From Capnocytophaga canimorsus (GTDB lineage: Bacteria; Bacteroidota; Bacteroidia; Flavobacteriales; Flavobacteriaceae), in NCBI RefSeq assembly GCF_002302565.1, contig NZ_CP022382.1:1993001-2057000 (forward strand): a DNA stretch of 64,000 bases, given 5' to 3'. The notes below the pieces were generated by a model. It ran no database searches and was not told the DNA's origin. It saw nothing but the letters and a program-made list of their open reading frames with translations. A program made the position numbers and the translations under genes. This document shows, piece after piece, positions 25,707-33,924 of this stretch. Each line of letters opens with the position of its first letter. The first letter of the stretch is position 1.

Positions 25707-25752
25707 AAAACGATTTAAAGGGCACTTTCAAAAGTGCCCTTTAAATCGTTTT
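25707..25752 (-). terminator. hemB: 21-bp perfect hairpin terminator after hemB
   Basis: A perfect 21-bp stem (AAAACGATTTAAAGGGCACTT at 25707-25727 with its complement at 25732-25752) closes a TCAA loop, seven bases after the hemB stop. The A-tract/T-tract at both ends would allow termination in either direction. There is no convergent gene, as folE is divergent from here. Confidence 0.85.
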
Positions 25753-25758
25753 TAAATT

Positions 25759-26748
25759 TTAACCTATTAGTTTAGCGACCTCTTTGGCAAAATAAGAAGC
25801 GATGATATCTGCTCCCGCTCTTTTGATAGCGGTCACTTGTTCGAGCATTACCGCATCGTGATTGAGCCAACCTTTTTCGGTTGCGGCTTTAAGCATTGCG
25901 TATTCGCCCGAAACTTGATATACCGCCACAGGAACTTCCGACATATTTTTTACTTCCCGAACAATATCCAAATAGCATAATCCTGGCTTAACCATCACAA
26001 TATCCGCACCTTCTTCAATATCCATTCGTGTTTCTCTGAGGGCTTCCAAACGATTGTGGTAATCCATTTGATACGTTTTTTTATCCTTTGGAATATCTTG
26101 AACGTCAACAGGAGCACTATCCAACGCATCACGGAAAGGACCATAAAAAGAAGACGCGTATTTGGCACTATACGACATTATGCCAACATTCTGGAAATCA
26201 TTATTTTCCAGCGTTTCACGAATGTTCAATATTCTTCCGTCCATCATATCACTTGGTGCTACGAAATCGGCACCTGCTTGGGCGTGTGATAAGCTCATTT
26301 GGCAAAGGGCATCAACGGTGGCATCGTTAGCAATTTGCCCATTTTCGATAATTCCGTCGTGTCCGTAAACAGAATATGGGTCGAGTGCCACGTCGGTCAT
26401 TACCAGCATTTGCGGAACAGCATTTTTTACCGTTTTGATGGCTCTTTGCATCAGTCCATTGGGATTTACAGCTTCTGTTCCTTTGTTATCTTTCAAATTA
26501 TCAGGAACTTTCACAAACAATAGTACCGACTTCAAACCTAATTTCCAAAGTTCTTTTACCTCTTTTTCAAGTAAATCCAAGCTATATCGATAATAATTTG
26601 GCATTGAAGCGATTTCTTCTTTTACACCTTTGCCTTCCACCACAAAAAGTGGTACCAAAAAATCATCGGGCGTAACGATAGTTTCTCTGACCAAGCTGCG
26701 AATAGCCTCGCTGGTACGCAATCTTCGGTTTCTTCTTAATGGATACAT
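25759..26748 (-). CDS. hemB: Delta-aminolevulinic acid dehydratase (porphobilinogen synthase)
   Basis: A 329-residue enzyme that condenses two aminolevulinate molecules to porphobilinogen in haem synthesis. The two active-site lysines are in MSYSAKYASSFYGP (Lys196) and DIVMVKPGLCYLD (Lys254). The region DVALDPYSVYGHDG (119-132) has Asp and Tyr where zinc-type enzymes have cysteines, indicating the metal-independent/Mg-type active site. It lies 48 bp downstream of a GH20 gene in the same direction and ends at a strong hairpin. Confidence 0.97.
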   Translation of the reverse strand: MYPLRRNRRLRTSEAIRSLVRETIVTPDDFLVPLFVVEGKGVKEEIASMPNYYRYSLDLLEKEVKELWKLGLKSVLLFVKVPDNLKDNKGTEAVNPNGLMQRAIKTVKNAVPQMLVMTDVALDPYSVYGHDGIIENGQIANDATVDALCQMSLSHAQAGADFVAPSDMMDGRILNIRETLENNDFQNVGIMSYSAKYASSFYGPFRDALDSAPVDVQDIPKDKKTYQMDYHNRLEALRETRMDIEEGADIVMVKPGLCYLDIVREVKNMSEVPVAVYQVSGEYAMLKAATEKGWLNHDAVMLEQVTAIKRAGADIIASYFAKEVAKLIG

Positions 26749-26796
26749 ATTTTTATACTTTTATCACTTATTTTTTAACCTATTTTTATTGTATGC

Positions 26797-29109
26797 TTAT
26801 TGAATTGAAACTTCATCAATAAAGAGCCACGCATCACCACCTTTTGGCGGATTGCCTAAATTGGTTACCTTTATTTTTACAAAACGCGCTTTTTGAGGAG
26901 CAAACTTAATTTCAAAATCAGTGATTACTGCATATCCGTTTTTTTCAAAAGCTCGATTAAAAGTTCCTACTGGAGTGTATTTCTTGCCGTCTTGCGAAAG
27001 AGAAACCGCTACTTGGGTTGGGTAATAAATTCCTTGTCCTTGATTTTCCATCACCCCTAAAAGTACATTTTCAATAAGGGTACTCTCTTCAAGGTCAATA
27101 ACAAAAGAGGCATCATCGACTAACCAAGCTAACCATTGTTTGTCGTGAAAATTTTTAGAGCCACGCACAATATTGGTCAGTGTGGCTTCTTGTTGCCCTT
27201 GATAATTTTTATGATACAGATTTTCAAAAGATACCTTTTTGCCTACCGCCTTATGAAAGCGTACCTCTTTTTGAGAAACCGCACCGAAGGGAGCTTCGTT
27301 TTTAAACACTACTGCACGTATTTTTTCAGATTGATTGATTTGAAAAGGCGATGTGTATTTCTGATAGTTGCCATCTGCAATGGCATAACGAATGTCGGCA
27401 TTAGGATATTCACTCTGTAAAGTAATTTCAACTTTTCCTGCTTCGGTGATGGTTTCACGGATTTGTACCTGATACATTGATTTGGCATAATTAATACCCA
27501 TCACGTCCAATCGATGGAAAAGTGCCTCGGTACGTTTTACAAAATTCTCCCAATTTTTTACGGAATTTGGACTCCATAAAGCCTCTGAAAGTGCCAAAAT
27601 TCTGGGGAAAATCATATATTGAGATTCAGCAGGTACGGTTACATATTCCGACCATAAATTACCTTGCCCTCCTAAAATATGTTGTTTTTGTTCAGAAGTC
27701 ATTTCCTCCAAAATGGGGTCAAAGGTATATACCTTGCTCAAAGGTACATTTCCACCAATGGTTAAAGGTTCTTTTTCGGGATCGCCTTGATACTGATCTA
27801 AGTAGCAAAAATCACCTGGGGTCATAATTACATCATTACCTAATTCGGAGGCTTTTATGCCTCCATCAAATCCTCGCCAACTCATTACTGTGGCATTTTT
27901 AGGTAGTCCACCCTCTATGATTTCCTCCCAACCGACTAATTTTTTCCCTTTGGAAGAAAGAAAAGTATCTATCCTTTTGATAAAATAGCTTTGGAGCTCG
28001 TGTTCGTCTTTCAATTTATGATCTTTTATACGACGCTGACAATCCTTACATTTTTTCCATTCGGTTTTGGTTGCTTCATCTCCTCCGATATGAATGTACT
28101 CAAAAGGGAAAAGTTCCATAACTTCGGTTAAAACTTCTTCTAAAAAGGTAAATGTTTGCTCTTGTCCAGCACAATAAATATCAGTAATAGGCCAAACTCC
28201 TCCCGAAGGTACTGCCACAGGTTGCTTATGGCAAGAGAGCTTCGGATAAGCTGCAATGGCACTGGTTACGTGAGCAGGCATTTCTATTTCAGGCATCACT
28301 TCAATTCCTCGCTTATGGGCATAAGCCACAATTTGGCGAATATCTTCTTGAGTATAAAATCCTCCGTAGGTGCCTTGCTCAGAGGGATTGTTTTTTGAAC
28401 GTGCATCCCAATGCTTATCTTCTTGATCAACGCGCCAAGCTCCTATTTCAGTGAGTTTCGGATATTTTTTTATTTCAAGGCGCCACCCTTGGTCATCCAC
28501 CAAATGTAGGTGCAATACATTTAACTTAAGCATCGCCATTACATCAATGGTTTTTAAAATATAGGCTTTATCAAAAAAGTGCCGAGCCACATCAAGCATC
28601 AATCCTCTCCATAAAAAACGAGGTTGGTCAGTTATCTTCAAGGTAGGAACTCGCCAAGCGGTTTGTTGTTTTTGCTCACTTTCAATATTTTGAGGTAGTA
28701 AAAGCCTTAAAGTTTGTATGGCGTGTACATAACCACGATAATCATTGGATTGAATTTCTATTCGTTTTTCAGAGATTTCCAAGGTATAGGCTTCTGCTTG
28801 ATGGTTTGAATTTTGGGTAAAAACAACCACATTTTCAGTAGAATTATTTGCCGTAGCACTTCTTTGCAGTTGCCAACCTGCTGCCTTTTGAAATTTTTCA
28901 TTGAGTAATGATATTGCCTTCTGCTGATTTTCATCATTAGCTACAAATTTGGTATTGGCATCAAATTCAAAAAAAGTACTACCCAACTCAATATTGGCAA
29001 CTTGCGGTATTATCGAAACATTTGTATCTGCAGAAATGATTTCTTTTTCAACAGATGTACAACTCTGCAAAGCCCATAATAAAGATAAAAAAATAATCCC
29101 TACTTTCAT
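26797..29109 (-). CDS. Beta-N-acetylhexosaminidase (GH20) lipoprotein
   Basis: A 770-residue lipoprotein (signal ending WALQSC, then TSVEKE). An N-terminal GH20b-type domain (about 30-160) precedes the catalytic TIM barrel: LHLVDDQGWRLEIKKYP, VMPEIEMPAH, and the catalytic pair Asp344-Glu345 in YIHIGGDEATKTEW. A chitobiase-type C-terminal domain and a discoidin-like (F5/8) domain (LFIDEVSIQ end) follow. It removes terminal GlcNAc/GalNAc from glycoproteins or chitooligosaccharides, probably in the periplasm or at the surface. A paralogue lies at 58962-61289. It is followed by hemB at 48 bp. Confidence 0.95.
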   Translation of the reverse strand: MKVGIIFLSLLWALQSCTSVEKEIISADTNVSIIPQVANIELGSTFFEFDANTKFVANDENQQKAISLLNEKFQKAAGWQLQRSATANNSTENVVVFTQNSNHQAEAYTLEISEKRIEIQSNDYRGYVHAIQTLRLLLPQNIESEQKQQTAWRVPTLKITDQPRFLWRGLMLDVARHFFDKAYILKTIDVMAMLKLNVLHLHLVDDQGWRLEIKKYPKLTEIGAWRVDQEDKHWDARSKNNPSEQGTYGGFYTQEDIRQIVAYAHKRGIEVMPEIEMPAHVTSAIAAYPKLSCHKQPVAVPSGGVWPITDIYCAGQEQTFTFLEEVLTEVMELFPFEYIHIGGDEATKTEWKKCKDCQRRIKDHKLKDEHELQSYFIKRIDTFLSSKGKKLVGWEEIIEGGLPKNATVMSWRGFDGGIKASELGNDVIMTPGDFCYLDQYQGDPEKEPLTIGGNVPLSKVYTFDPILEEMTSEQKQHILGGQGNLWSEYVTVPAESQYMIFPRILALSEALWSPNSVKNWENFVKRTEALFHRLDVMGINYAKSMYQVQIRETITEAGKVEITLQSEYPNADIRYAIADGNYQKYTSPFQINQSEKIRAVVFKNEAPFGAVSQKEVRFHKAVGKKVSFENLYHKNYQGQQEATLTNIVRGSKNFHDKQWLAWLVDDASFVIDLEESTLIENVLLGVMENQGQGIYYPTQVAVSLSQDGKKYTPVGTFNRAFEKNGYAVITDFEIKFAPQKARFVKIKVTNLGNPPKGGDAWLFIDEVSIQ

Positions 29110-29182
29110 TGTTTATACGCATTTATAAATTTCACGTTGCTAATTTACGAAAATCGTGGTTTTACTTCACATTTTTATAGCA

Positions 29183-29216
29183 CAAAAAAAAGCTGCCTTT
29201 TCAGACAGCCTTTAAA
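29183..29216 (-). terminator. Rho-independent terminator after Ig/LRR gene pair
   Basis: On the minus strand AAAGGCTGTC pairs with GGCAGCTTTT (10 bp with two G-T pairs, TGAAAA loop) followed by a run of T. It lies just after the stop of the gene ending at 29221. Confidence 0.75.
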
Positions 29217-29220
29217 AAAT

Positions 29221-30711
29221 TTATTCTTCAACAATATTCGTGAAATATTCCTTCCAATCGGAAGCCTCATACGCGGCTTTGGTCCCTGTTGGAACTTTTA
29301 AAACAGCATCAGGAATTTTTCTGAAAGTAGATGTTTTATTACCAAGTGTTGGAGGTGTTGTTGCTTCTACCTTTACAGATTTTAATCCAGTACAAAATTT
29401 AAACGCATCGGCTTTAATTTCCCTTATTTTATTTCCAAAAGTTACAGAAGTGAGTGTTCTGATGAAATAAAAAGCATTTTCTTGAACTACTTCTACACTT
29501 TTCATTGTTACACTTACAAGAACCGCATTTCTGGAAAATAAATCTTGCTTAATTTCCTTCACATTTTCAGGAATTACCAAATTAGCAACAATAGCTGAAG
29601 GCTCAACTGCCGTTAAAACCCCGTTAGCATCTACCGTGAAAGAAGATTTTACCACTACCGAAATTATTTTAGTTTCATCTTTCAGAATATCTTTTACCGT
29701 GATTTGGGTTGAGCCACTTCCCACAGCAGCAATAGTAAGCACACCATTACTTTCTGTAGCAGTTGCTATTGAAGAATTAGCCAAACTAACTTCATATTTA
29801 CCATTGCCTTTGATGTTTATGGTTGTACTTGTTCCTGCTGAAAGTTCCAACACAGTGCGAGGGATAGAAAATTCACTCAAATTCACAGTAACTTTAAATG
29901 TTGTAACTTGCTGTGTTTGTTTATCTTTCACTGTAACAGTAGTTTCCCCTGGTTTTAAACCTGTTACCTTTAGATGATGTCCTTGTGTGGCATCATACCA
30001 TTGGTGTTCAGTGTTTGCCACATCAGTAGGAGTAGCCGTAATTTCAAATTCGTAATTGCCATTTGCATTATCTCCTCCAAGAATATTTATAATTTCAAAA
30101 TCTCCGTTAGTTACCGTCAATTCAGATTTTTCCATTTTCAGGTCATTCACTACCTTTACAGTGATGGAATTCTTTTTATTTGTTTTTTTGTCAACCACAA
30201 CAACTTGGGTTGTTCCTACATTTTTTGCCGTAATTTTAACTTCATTGCTTACAATTTCGGCAGTGGCTATGTTTGCATCTTCTGAAGTCACCTCGTAATT
30301 TCCTGAACCTGAGGAAATCTGTACAATGTCAGATTTTCCTGCTATGATACTTATTTCCGTAGCTGATAGTAAAAAGTCAGAAACTGTTACTTTAATTGTA
30401 ATACTTTTCTGCTTACTATCCGTTATGGTCAGAGTAACTTCCCCAGCACTTTTACCTTCCACAGCTATTTGTTTTTCACCTTTTATAGATACAACAGCTT
30501 TATTTTCGTCCGAAGATTTTACTTTATAGCCACCATTTCCGTCGGTAATGTCAATTACTTGAGTCTCTCCGACCAAAACATTTACAGCATCTTTACCTAT
30601 TTTGATTTCTTTCGCAGGAACTTCCACTTGTTTATTGTCGTCCTTATCACAAGAGACTATGGCTACTAATCCGAAACAGAGTAGCCCTAAAATCAAACCT
30701 ATTTTTTTCAT
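29221..30711 (-). CDS. Surface lipoprotein with Ig-like repeats and short LRR_5 (BspA-like) tail
   Basis: The start at 30711 (MKKIGLILGLLCFGLVAIVSC) is chosen; an upstream ATG at 30738 would overlap the preceding gene and displace the signal peptide. About 496 residues. After Cys comes DKDDNKQ, a clear K-(D/E)2 surface-export signal. Four or five Ig-like (BIG2-type) repeats follow, each ending in a pattern like GEVTLTITDSKQKSITIKVTV. Residues about 375-480 contain BspA-type leucine-rich repeats (VSVTMKSVEVVQENAF, LTSVTFGNKIREIKADAF). The end is ASDWKEYFTNIVEE. It is 16 bp downstream of a second Ig/LRR gene. Likely surface adhesin or ligand-binding protein. Confidence 0.82.
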   Translation of the reverse strand: MKKIGLILGLLCFGLVAIVSCDKDDNKQVEVPAKEIKIGKDAVNVLVGETQVIDITDGNGGYKVKSSDENKAVVSIKGEKQIAVEGKSAGEVTLTITDSKQKSITIKVTVSDFLLSATEISIIAGKSDIVQISSGSGNYEVTSEDANIATAEIVSNEVKITAKNVGTTQVVVVDKKTNKKNSITVKVVNDLKMEKSELTVTNGDFEIINILGGDNANGNYEFEITATPTDVANTEHQWYDATQGHHLKVTGLKPGETTVTVKDKQTQQVTTFKVTVNLSEFSIPRTVLELSAGTSTTINIKGNGKYEVSLANSSIATATESNGVLTIAAVGSGSTQITVKDILKDETKIISVVVKSSFTVDANGVLTAVEPSAIVANLVIPENVKEIKQDLFSRNAVLVSVTMKSVEVVQENAFYFIRTLTSVTFGNKIREIKADAFKFCTGLKSVKVEATTPPTLGNKTSTFRKIPDAVLKVPTGTKAAYEASDWKEYFTNIVEE

Positions 30712-30727
30712 TTTATTTAATTTATAA

Positions 30728-32224
30728 TTATTGAGCACTTATTTTACTTTCATACTCACTCCAACTTTCAACTTGTTGATATTCATTCAAACTTGCTGAC
30801 GGCACATAAATATGCTTAAAAGCAGTCAATTCATCATCGTACAACGAACCTTCTAATGTAGGAGGCGTTACAGGTTTCATCGTAATAGAAACCAAACTCT
30901 CACAACCTGAGAAAATATTTTCTCCCATTTCAGTTACTTTGCTTGGAATGGTTATAGTAGTCAATTTCGAACAATCACGGAAAGCTTCACCACCTATATT
31001 TTTTACCTCCTCTCCCATAGTTACCGAAGTCAGATTGCTACAATCCCAGAAAAGAGTGGTTGATAATGTAGTGACCTTATTTGGAATTGTGATACTTGTC
31101 AAGGCTTTACAATCTGAAAAAGCAGATATTCCTATCTCTTCAAGGGTTTCAGGAAGTTCAATAGAAGCCAATTTTCCGCATCCATTAAAAGCGGTATCTC
31201 CTATATGAGTTAATTGATTTGATAATGTAATGGTAGTCAACTCTCTACAATCTGAAAATGCATCTGATTTCAATTGTTTTACTCCGTCAGGAATAACTAC
31301 ATTGTTAAGTTTATGACAGGATTTGAAAGCTGATTCTCCAATTTCTGTTAGTGTTTGAGGTAACGTTATGGTTGTTAATGCTTTGCAACTATAAAAAGCA
31401 CTGCCCTCTATGGTAGTTACCCCTTCTGGAATTACTAACGATGTTAATGGAGAATTTTCAAAGGCACGTTCTTTTATAGTTTTCAATCCTTTGGGTAGCG
31501 TAATACTTGTCAATTTTGAATCCAAAAAAGCTCTTGCTGCGATGGAAGTTACCTTGCTTAGCACTGGGTCATTTTCCATATCAAGGGTTGTAAGCTCGTC
31601 ATTAAGCCATTTTACCAAAGTTGTTTTATCGTTGCTTAAATTATAATAATTCTCAGGAATAGGCGTTTTTACGATTACCTTAACGTGTTGTGCCTTATTG
31701 GTTTTGGTATCAGTAACGGTTATTGTAGCTGTACCATCGGCAATAGCTGTGATGGTAATATTTGTTCCTGAAAGCTCGGCAGTTGCAATAGGTTCGTTAT
31801 CAGAAGCTACGGAATAAATTCCACTTCCCGATAGTATTACAACTATTGCTTTTTCAGCTTTTTGAAGAGAAACTTCCACTTTATCCAAAACTAATGCGTT
31901 GATAGTAACACTGATAGAAACTTTCTTTCCTTTGCTATCAGTCACGGAAATAGTACTTTTCCCTGCTTTTTGTCCAGTAATGGTAATTACTCCCTCTTTT
32001 TCAGTAACCGCTACGTTATCATTATCCGATTTAAGTTGGTAACCTCCATTTCCTGAAACAATTTTTATGGTTTTGCTCTCTCCCTCTAAAATGATTAGAG
32101 CGTTATTCTCCACTTTGATTTCGTGAATAATAGGTGGTTCTACTTTGTTGTCATCTTTTCCGCAAGAAACAAACATTACTGATGCCATAAGCATTAGCCC
32201 TAAAAAAACTTTTATTTTTCTCAT
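30728..32224 (-). CDS. BspA-like LRR_5 surface lipoprotein with Ig-like repeats
   Basis: A 498-residue lipoprotein with signal MRKIKVFLGLMLMASVMFVSC, then GKDDNKVEPP with the K-(D/E)2 signal. Two Ig-like repeats (about 35-195) precede about nine 23-residue leucine-rich repeats of the BspA/LRR_5 kind, for example GVTTIEGSAFYSCKALTTIT and TLTEIGESAFKSCHKL. These repeats typically bind host proteins such as fibronectin or fibrinogen in oral Bacteroidota. It is transcribed first of the pair; a TATATTTG -7 box is about 31 bp upstream. Confidence 0.9.
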   Translation of the reverse strand: MRKIKVFLGLMLMASVMFVSCGKDDNKVEPPIIHEIKVENNALIILEGESKTIKIVSGNGGYQLKSDNDNVAVTEKEGVITITGQKAGKSTISVTDSKGKKVSISVTINALVLDKVEVSLQKAEKAIVVILSGSGIYSVASDNEPIATAELSGTNITITAIADGTATITVTDTKTNKAQHVKVIVKTPIPENYYNLSNDKTTLVKWLNDELTTLDMENDPVLSKVTSIAARAFLDSKLTSITLPKGLKTIKERAFENSPLTSLVIPEGVTTIEGSAFYSCKALTTITLPQTLTEIGESAFKSCHKLNNVVIPDGVKQLKSDAFSDCRELTTITLSNQLTHIGDTAFNGCGKLASIELPETLEEIGISAFSDCKALTSITIPNKVTTLSTTLFWDCSNLTSVTMGEEVKNIGGEAFRDCSKLTTITIPSKVTEMGENIFSGCESLVSITMKPVTPPTLEGSLYDDELTAFKHIYVPSASLNEYQQVESWSEYESKISAQ

Positions 32225-32254
32225 TGATTAATGGTTTTAACTAATTTAGCAGGG

Positions 32255-32262
32255 CAAATATA
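32255..32262 (-). promoter_or_regulatory. Bacteroidota-type -7 element (TATATTTG)
   Basis: On the minus strand TATATTTG precedes the LRR gene start by about 31 bp. No good TTTG is seen 19-21 bp upstream. Confidence 0.5.
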
Positions 32263-32590
32263 TCTATTTAAACTGAATAAAAATAATATTTAACATAATA
32301 ATTCTAAAAAAATATTTTTAACACTCTATAAATCAGATAAAAATCATTGACAGAATTTACATTTTGATAATGCTTTCATAAAATATTGTATGATTACAAA
32401 GATTGAATATAATTCAAAAAGTACGATATACTACAAAAAACTTTTGTCAAGCTAAATAAAGTCGAACCTTTCGCCCTTGTTGAAAAATAGGGGTATTTTG
32501 TAAAAAAAGGCGATAGCAATTCGCCCTTACAAGATTGGTTTTATTTTTAGGTGAATAACTTTTTAGCTTTTTTAGTTTTTTGATAAAAGA

Positions 32591-32616
32591 AAGAGACATA
32601 TTTTATTATGTCTCTT
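32591..32616 (-). terminator. Hairpin terminator after hypothetical lipoprotein gene
   Basis: AAGAGACATA (32591-32600) pairs with TATGTCTCTT (32607-32616); on the minus strand a T-rich stretch follows. It lies 12 bp beyond the stop at 32629. Confidence 0.75.
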
Positions 32617-32628
32617 CTTTATATTTAT

Positions 32629-33564
32629 TTAGTAATAGGTAATTTCAACAGTACTTTCTTGAACTACTTTATTATTTTCTTTATGAACTCTCTTTATTTT
32701 TATAGGATATCTCTTATCGTTATATTGATAGGTATAATCAACACTTTCCATCTCAGTGCGTTTGGGGTCTGTTAGTTTTTCTTTGATTCGTTTTTCAGAA
32801 ATTATATTATTTTTTGCTGATATTGGGTCAATAAAAAGGGTTGGACTACTTGGTATATCCAGTTGATAGTATAAATGATTGTTTTTGTCATCATATTGAT
32901 ACTCAATAGTCTTTTTTGAACTCTCATCAACTCTCACAGTTTTTATTATTCTTTTTTGTGTATCAAGCGTGTGTGTATTGGTGCGTACTTTTGCATATTC
33001 TATTCCGTTAGTAACTATGGAAAAATGCTCAATTTCTTGTATTTCTGTAGCCGAAGGATATACAAATTTGGTTACTTGTGGAAATTTTAAATCAGAATCT
33101 TTTCGATTGTATTGAATTTCAGTTAATCTATCATTCGTGTACTTATATGTTACGGTTTTGGATTCTTGAGCATTATCATTCTCTTCAATTTCTTCAACCA
33201 ATTTTCCACCAGCATAATTGTAAGTTGTTTTGTTTTCTATTTTGTTTTTTTTAGTATCTAAATGTGTAAGAGTTTTTAGCAGATTATTCTCGTAGGTCAT
33301 AGTATTTTCGTAACCATCTACTTTTTCATTGTCTTCAAACATAGTAAAAACCTCAGCCAAAAGTTTTCCATTTTCCATTTTAGCTTCTATAACTTCGACA
33401 ATTGATACTTCGGCACCAGAGTCGTTATTACTTTTGAAAGAGGTTGTTACTTTTTTAGGAAATAGAATCTCCTGTGTGTTGGGTTGTTCATTTATGTTAT
33501 TGTTATCCTTTGAACAACTAATAATTAGCACAGCAATTAGTGCTGAAAAAATAATTCGTTTCAT
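32629..33564 (-). CDS. Hypothetical lipoprotein with YD-repeat-like strands
   Basis: A 311-residue lipoprotein with signal MKRIIFSALIAVLIISC, then SKDNNNINEQ. The mature protein is a long series of beta strands of the type TVTYKYTNDRLTEIQYNRKD and TTYNYAGGKLVEEIEE, resembling YD-repeat (RHS-like) or DUF4595-like lipoproteins of Bacteroidota. No enzymatic motif is visible. It is monocistronic, with its own -7 box (TATGTTTG at 33600-33593) and terminator. Function unknown. Confidence 0.65.
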   Translation of the reverse strand: MKRIIFSALIAVLIISCSKDNNNINEQPNTQEILFPKKVTTSFKSNNDSGAEVSIVEVIEAKMENGKLLAEVFTMFEDNEKVDGYENTMTYENNLLKTLTHLDTKKNKIENKTTYNYAGGKLVEEIEENDNAQESKTVTYKYTNDRLTEIQYNRKDSDLKFPQVTKFVYPSATEIQEIEHFSIVTNGIEYAKVRTNTHTLDTQKRIIKTVRVDESSKKTIEYQYDDKNNHLYYQLDIPSSPTLFIDPISAKNNIISEKRIKEKLTDPKRTEMESVDYTYQYNDKRYPIKIKRVHKENNKVVQESTVEITYY

Positions 33565-33592
33565 ATATTTGCAGTTTTTTATTATAGCGATG

Positions 33593-33600
33593 CAAACATA
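33593..33600 (-). promoter_or_regulatory. Bacteroidota-type -7 element (TATGTTTG)
   Basis: TATGTTTG on the minus strand, about 29 bp before the lipoprotein start codon at 33564. The -33 element is not clear. Confidence 0.5.
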
Positions 33601-33839
33601 ATGAATAAAGCTCTAAATATTGAACTACTGAAAGGTTAAATAATCGTTATTTTTACTTATATGTTGCTTCATTTTGTATTCCCAGCACTTGATTTTCTTT
33701 TCCAAAGGATTAAAATACTTTTAACTCTTTGTGTGAGGTCGGTTTAGGTCATAAAGTTAAGTGAAAACATTGATATTCGGATACGTAGTAGCAAAAGATT
33801 TTTCGCCCTTTTTGATGAATATGTTTACTTCATAAAAAA

Positions 33840-33874
33840 GACGATACGTAATTGCTTTACCAATTCGTATCGTC
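33840..33874 (-). terminator. lysS: Hairpin terminator after lysS
   Basis: On the minus strand GACGATACGAATTG pairs with CAATTACGTATCGTC (one bulged base) and is followed by TTTTTT. It is about 50 bp past the lysS stop. Confidence 0.75.
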
Positions 33875-33924
33875 CTATTTTATTTTGTGTTATATGAAAG
33901 GGCAAAAGATTTTTCGCCCTTATG

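Larger units (their letters stand above)
32225..32628. other. Intergenic region upstream of Ig/LRR operon
   Basis: About 400 bp, AT-rich. It holds the -7 box at 32255-32262, a REP-like palindrome around 32505-32530 (GGCGATAGCAATTCGCC) and the terminator at 32591-32616. No gene is seen. Confidence 0.5.
33565..33924. other. Intergenic region between lysS and lipoprotein gene
   Basis: Holds the lipoprotein promoter, the lysS terminator and two copies of GCAAAAGATTTTTCGCCC (about 33790 and 33902), the second part of a hairpin with a GGGC arm. No gene is seen. Confidence 0.5.

Noticed and set aside
30712..30738. N-terminal extension of the Ig/LRR lipoprotein to 30738
   Set aside because: It would overlap the upstream gene and put nine residues before a standard lipoprotein signal peptide.
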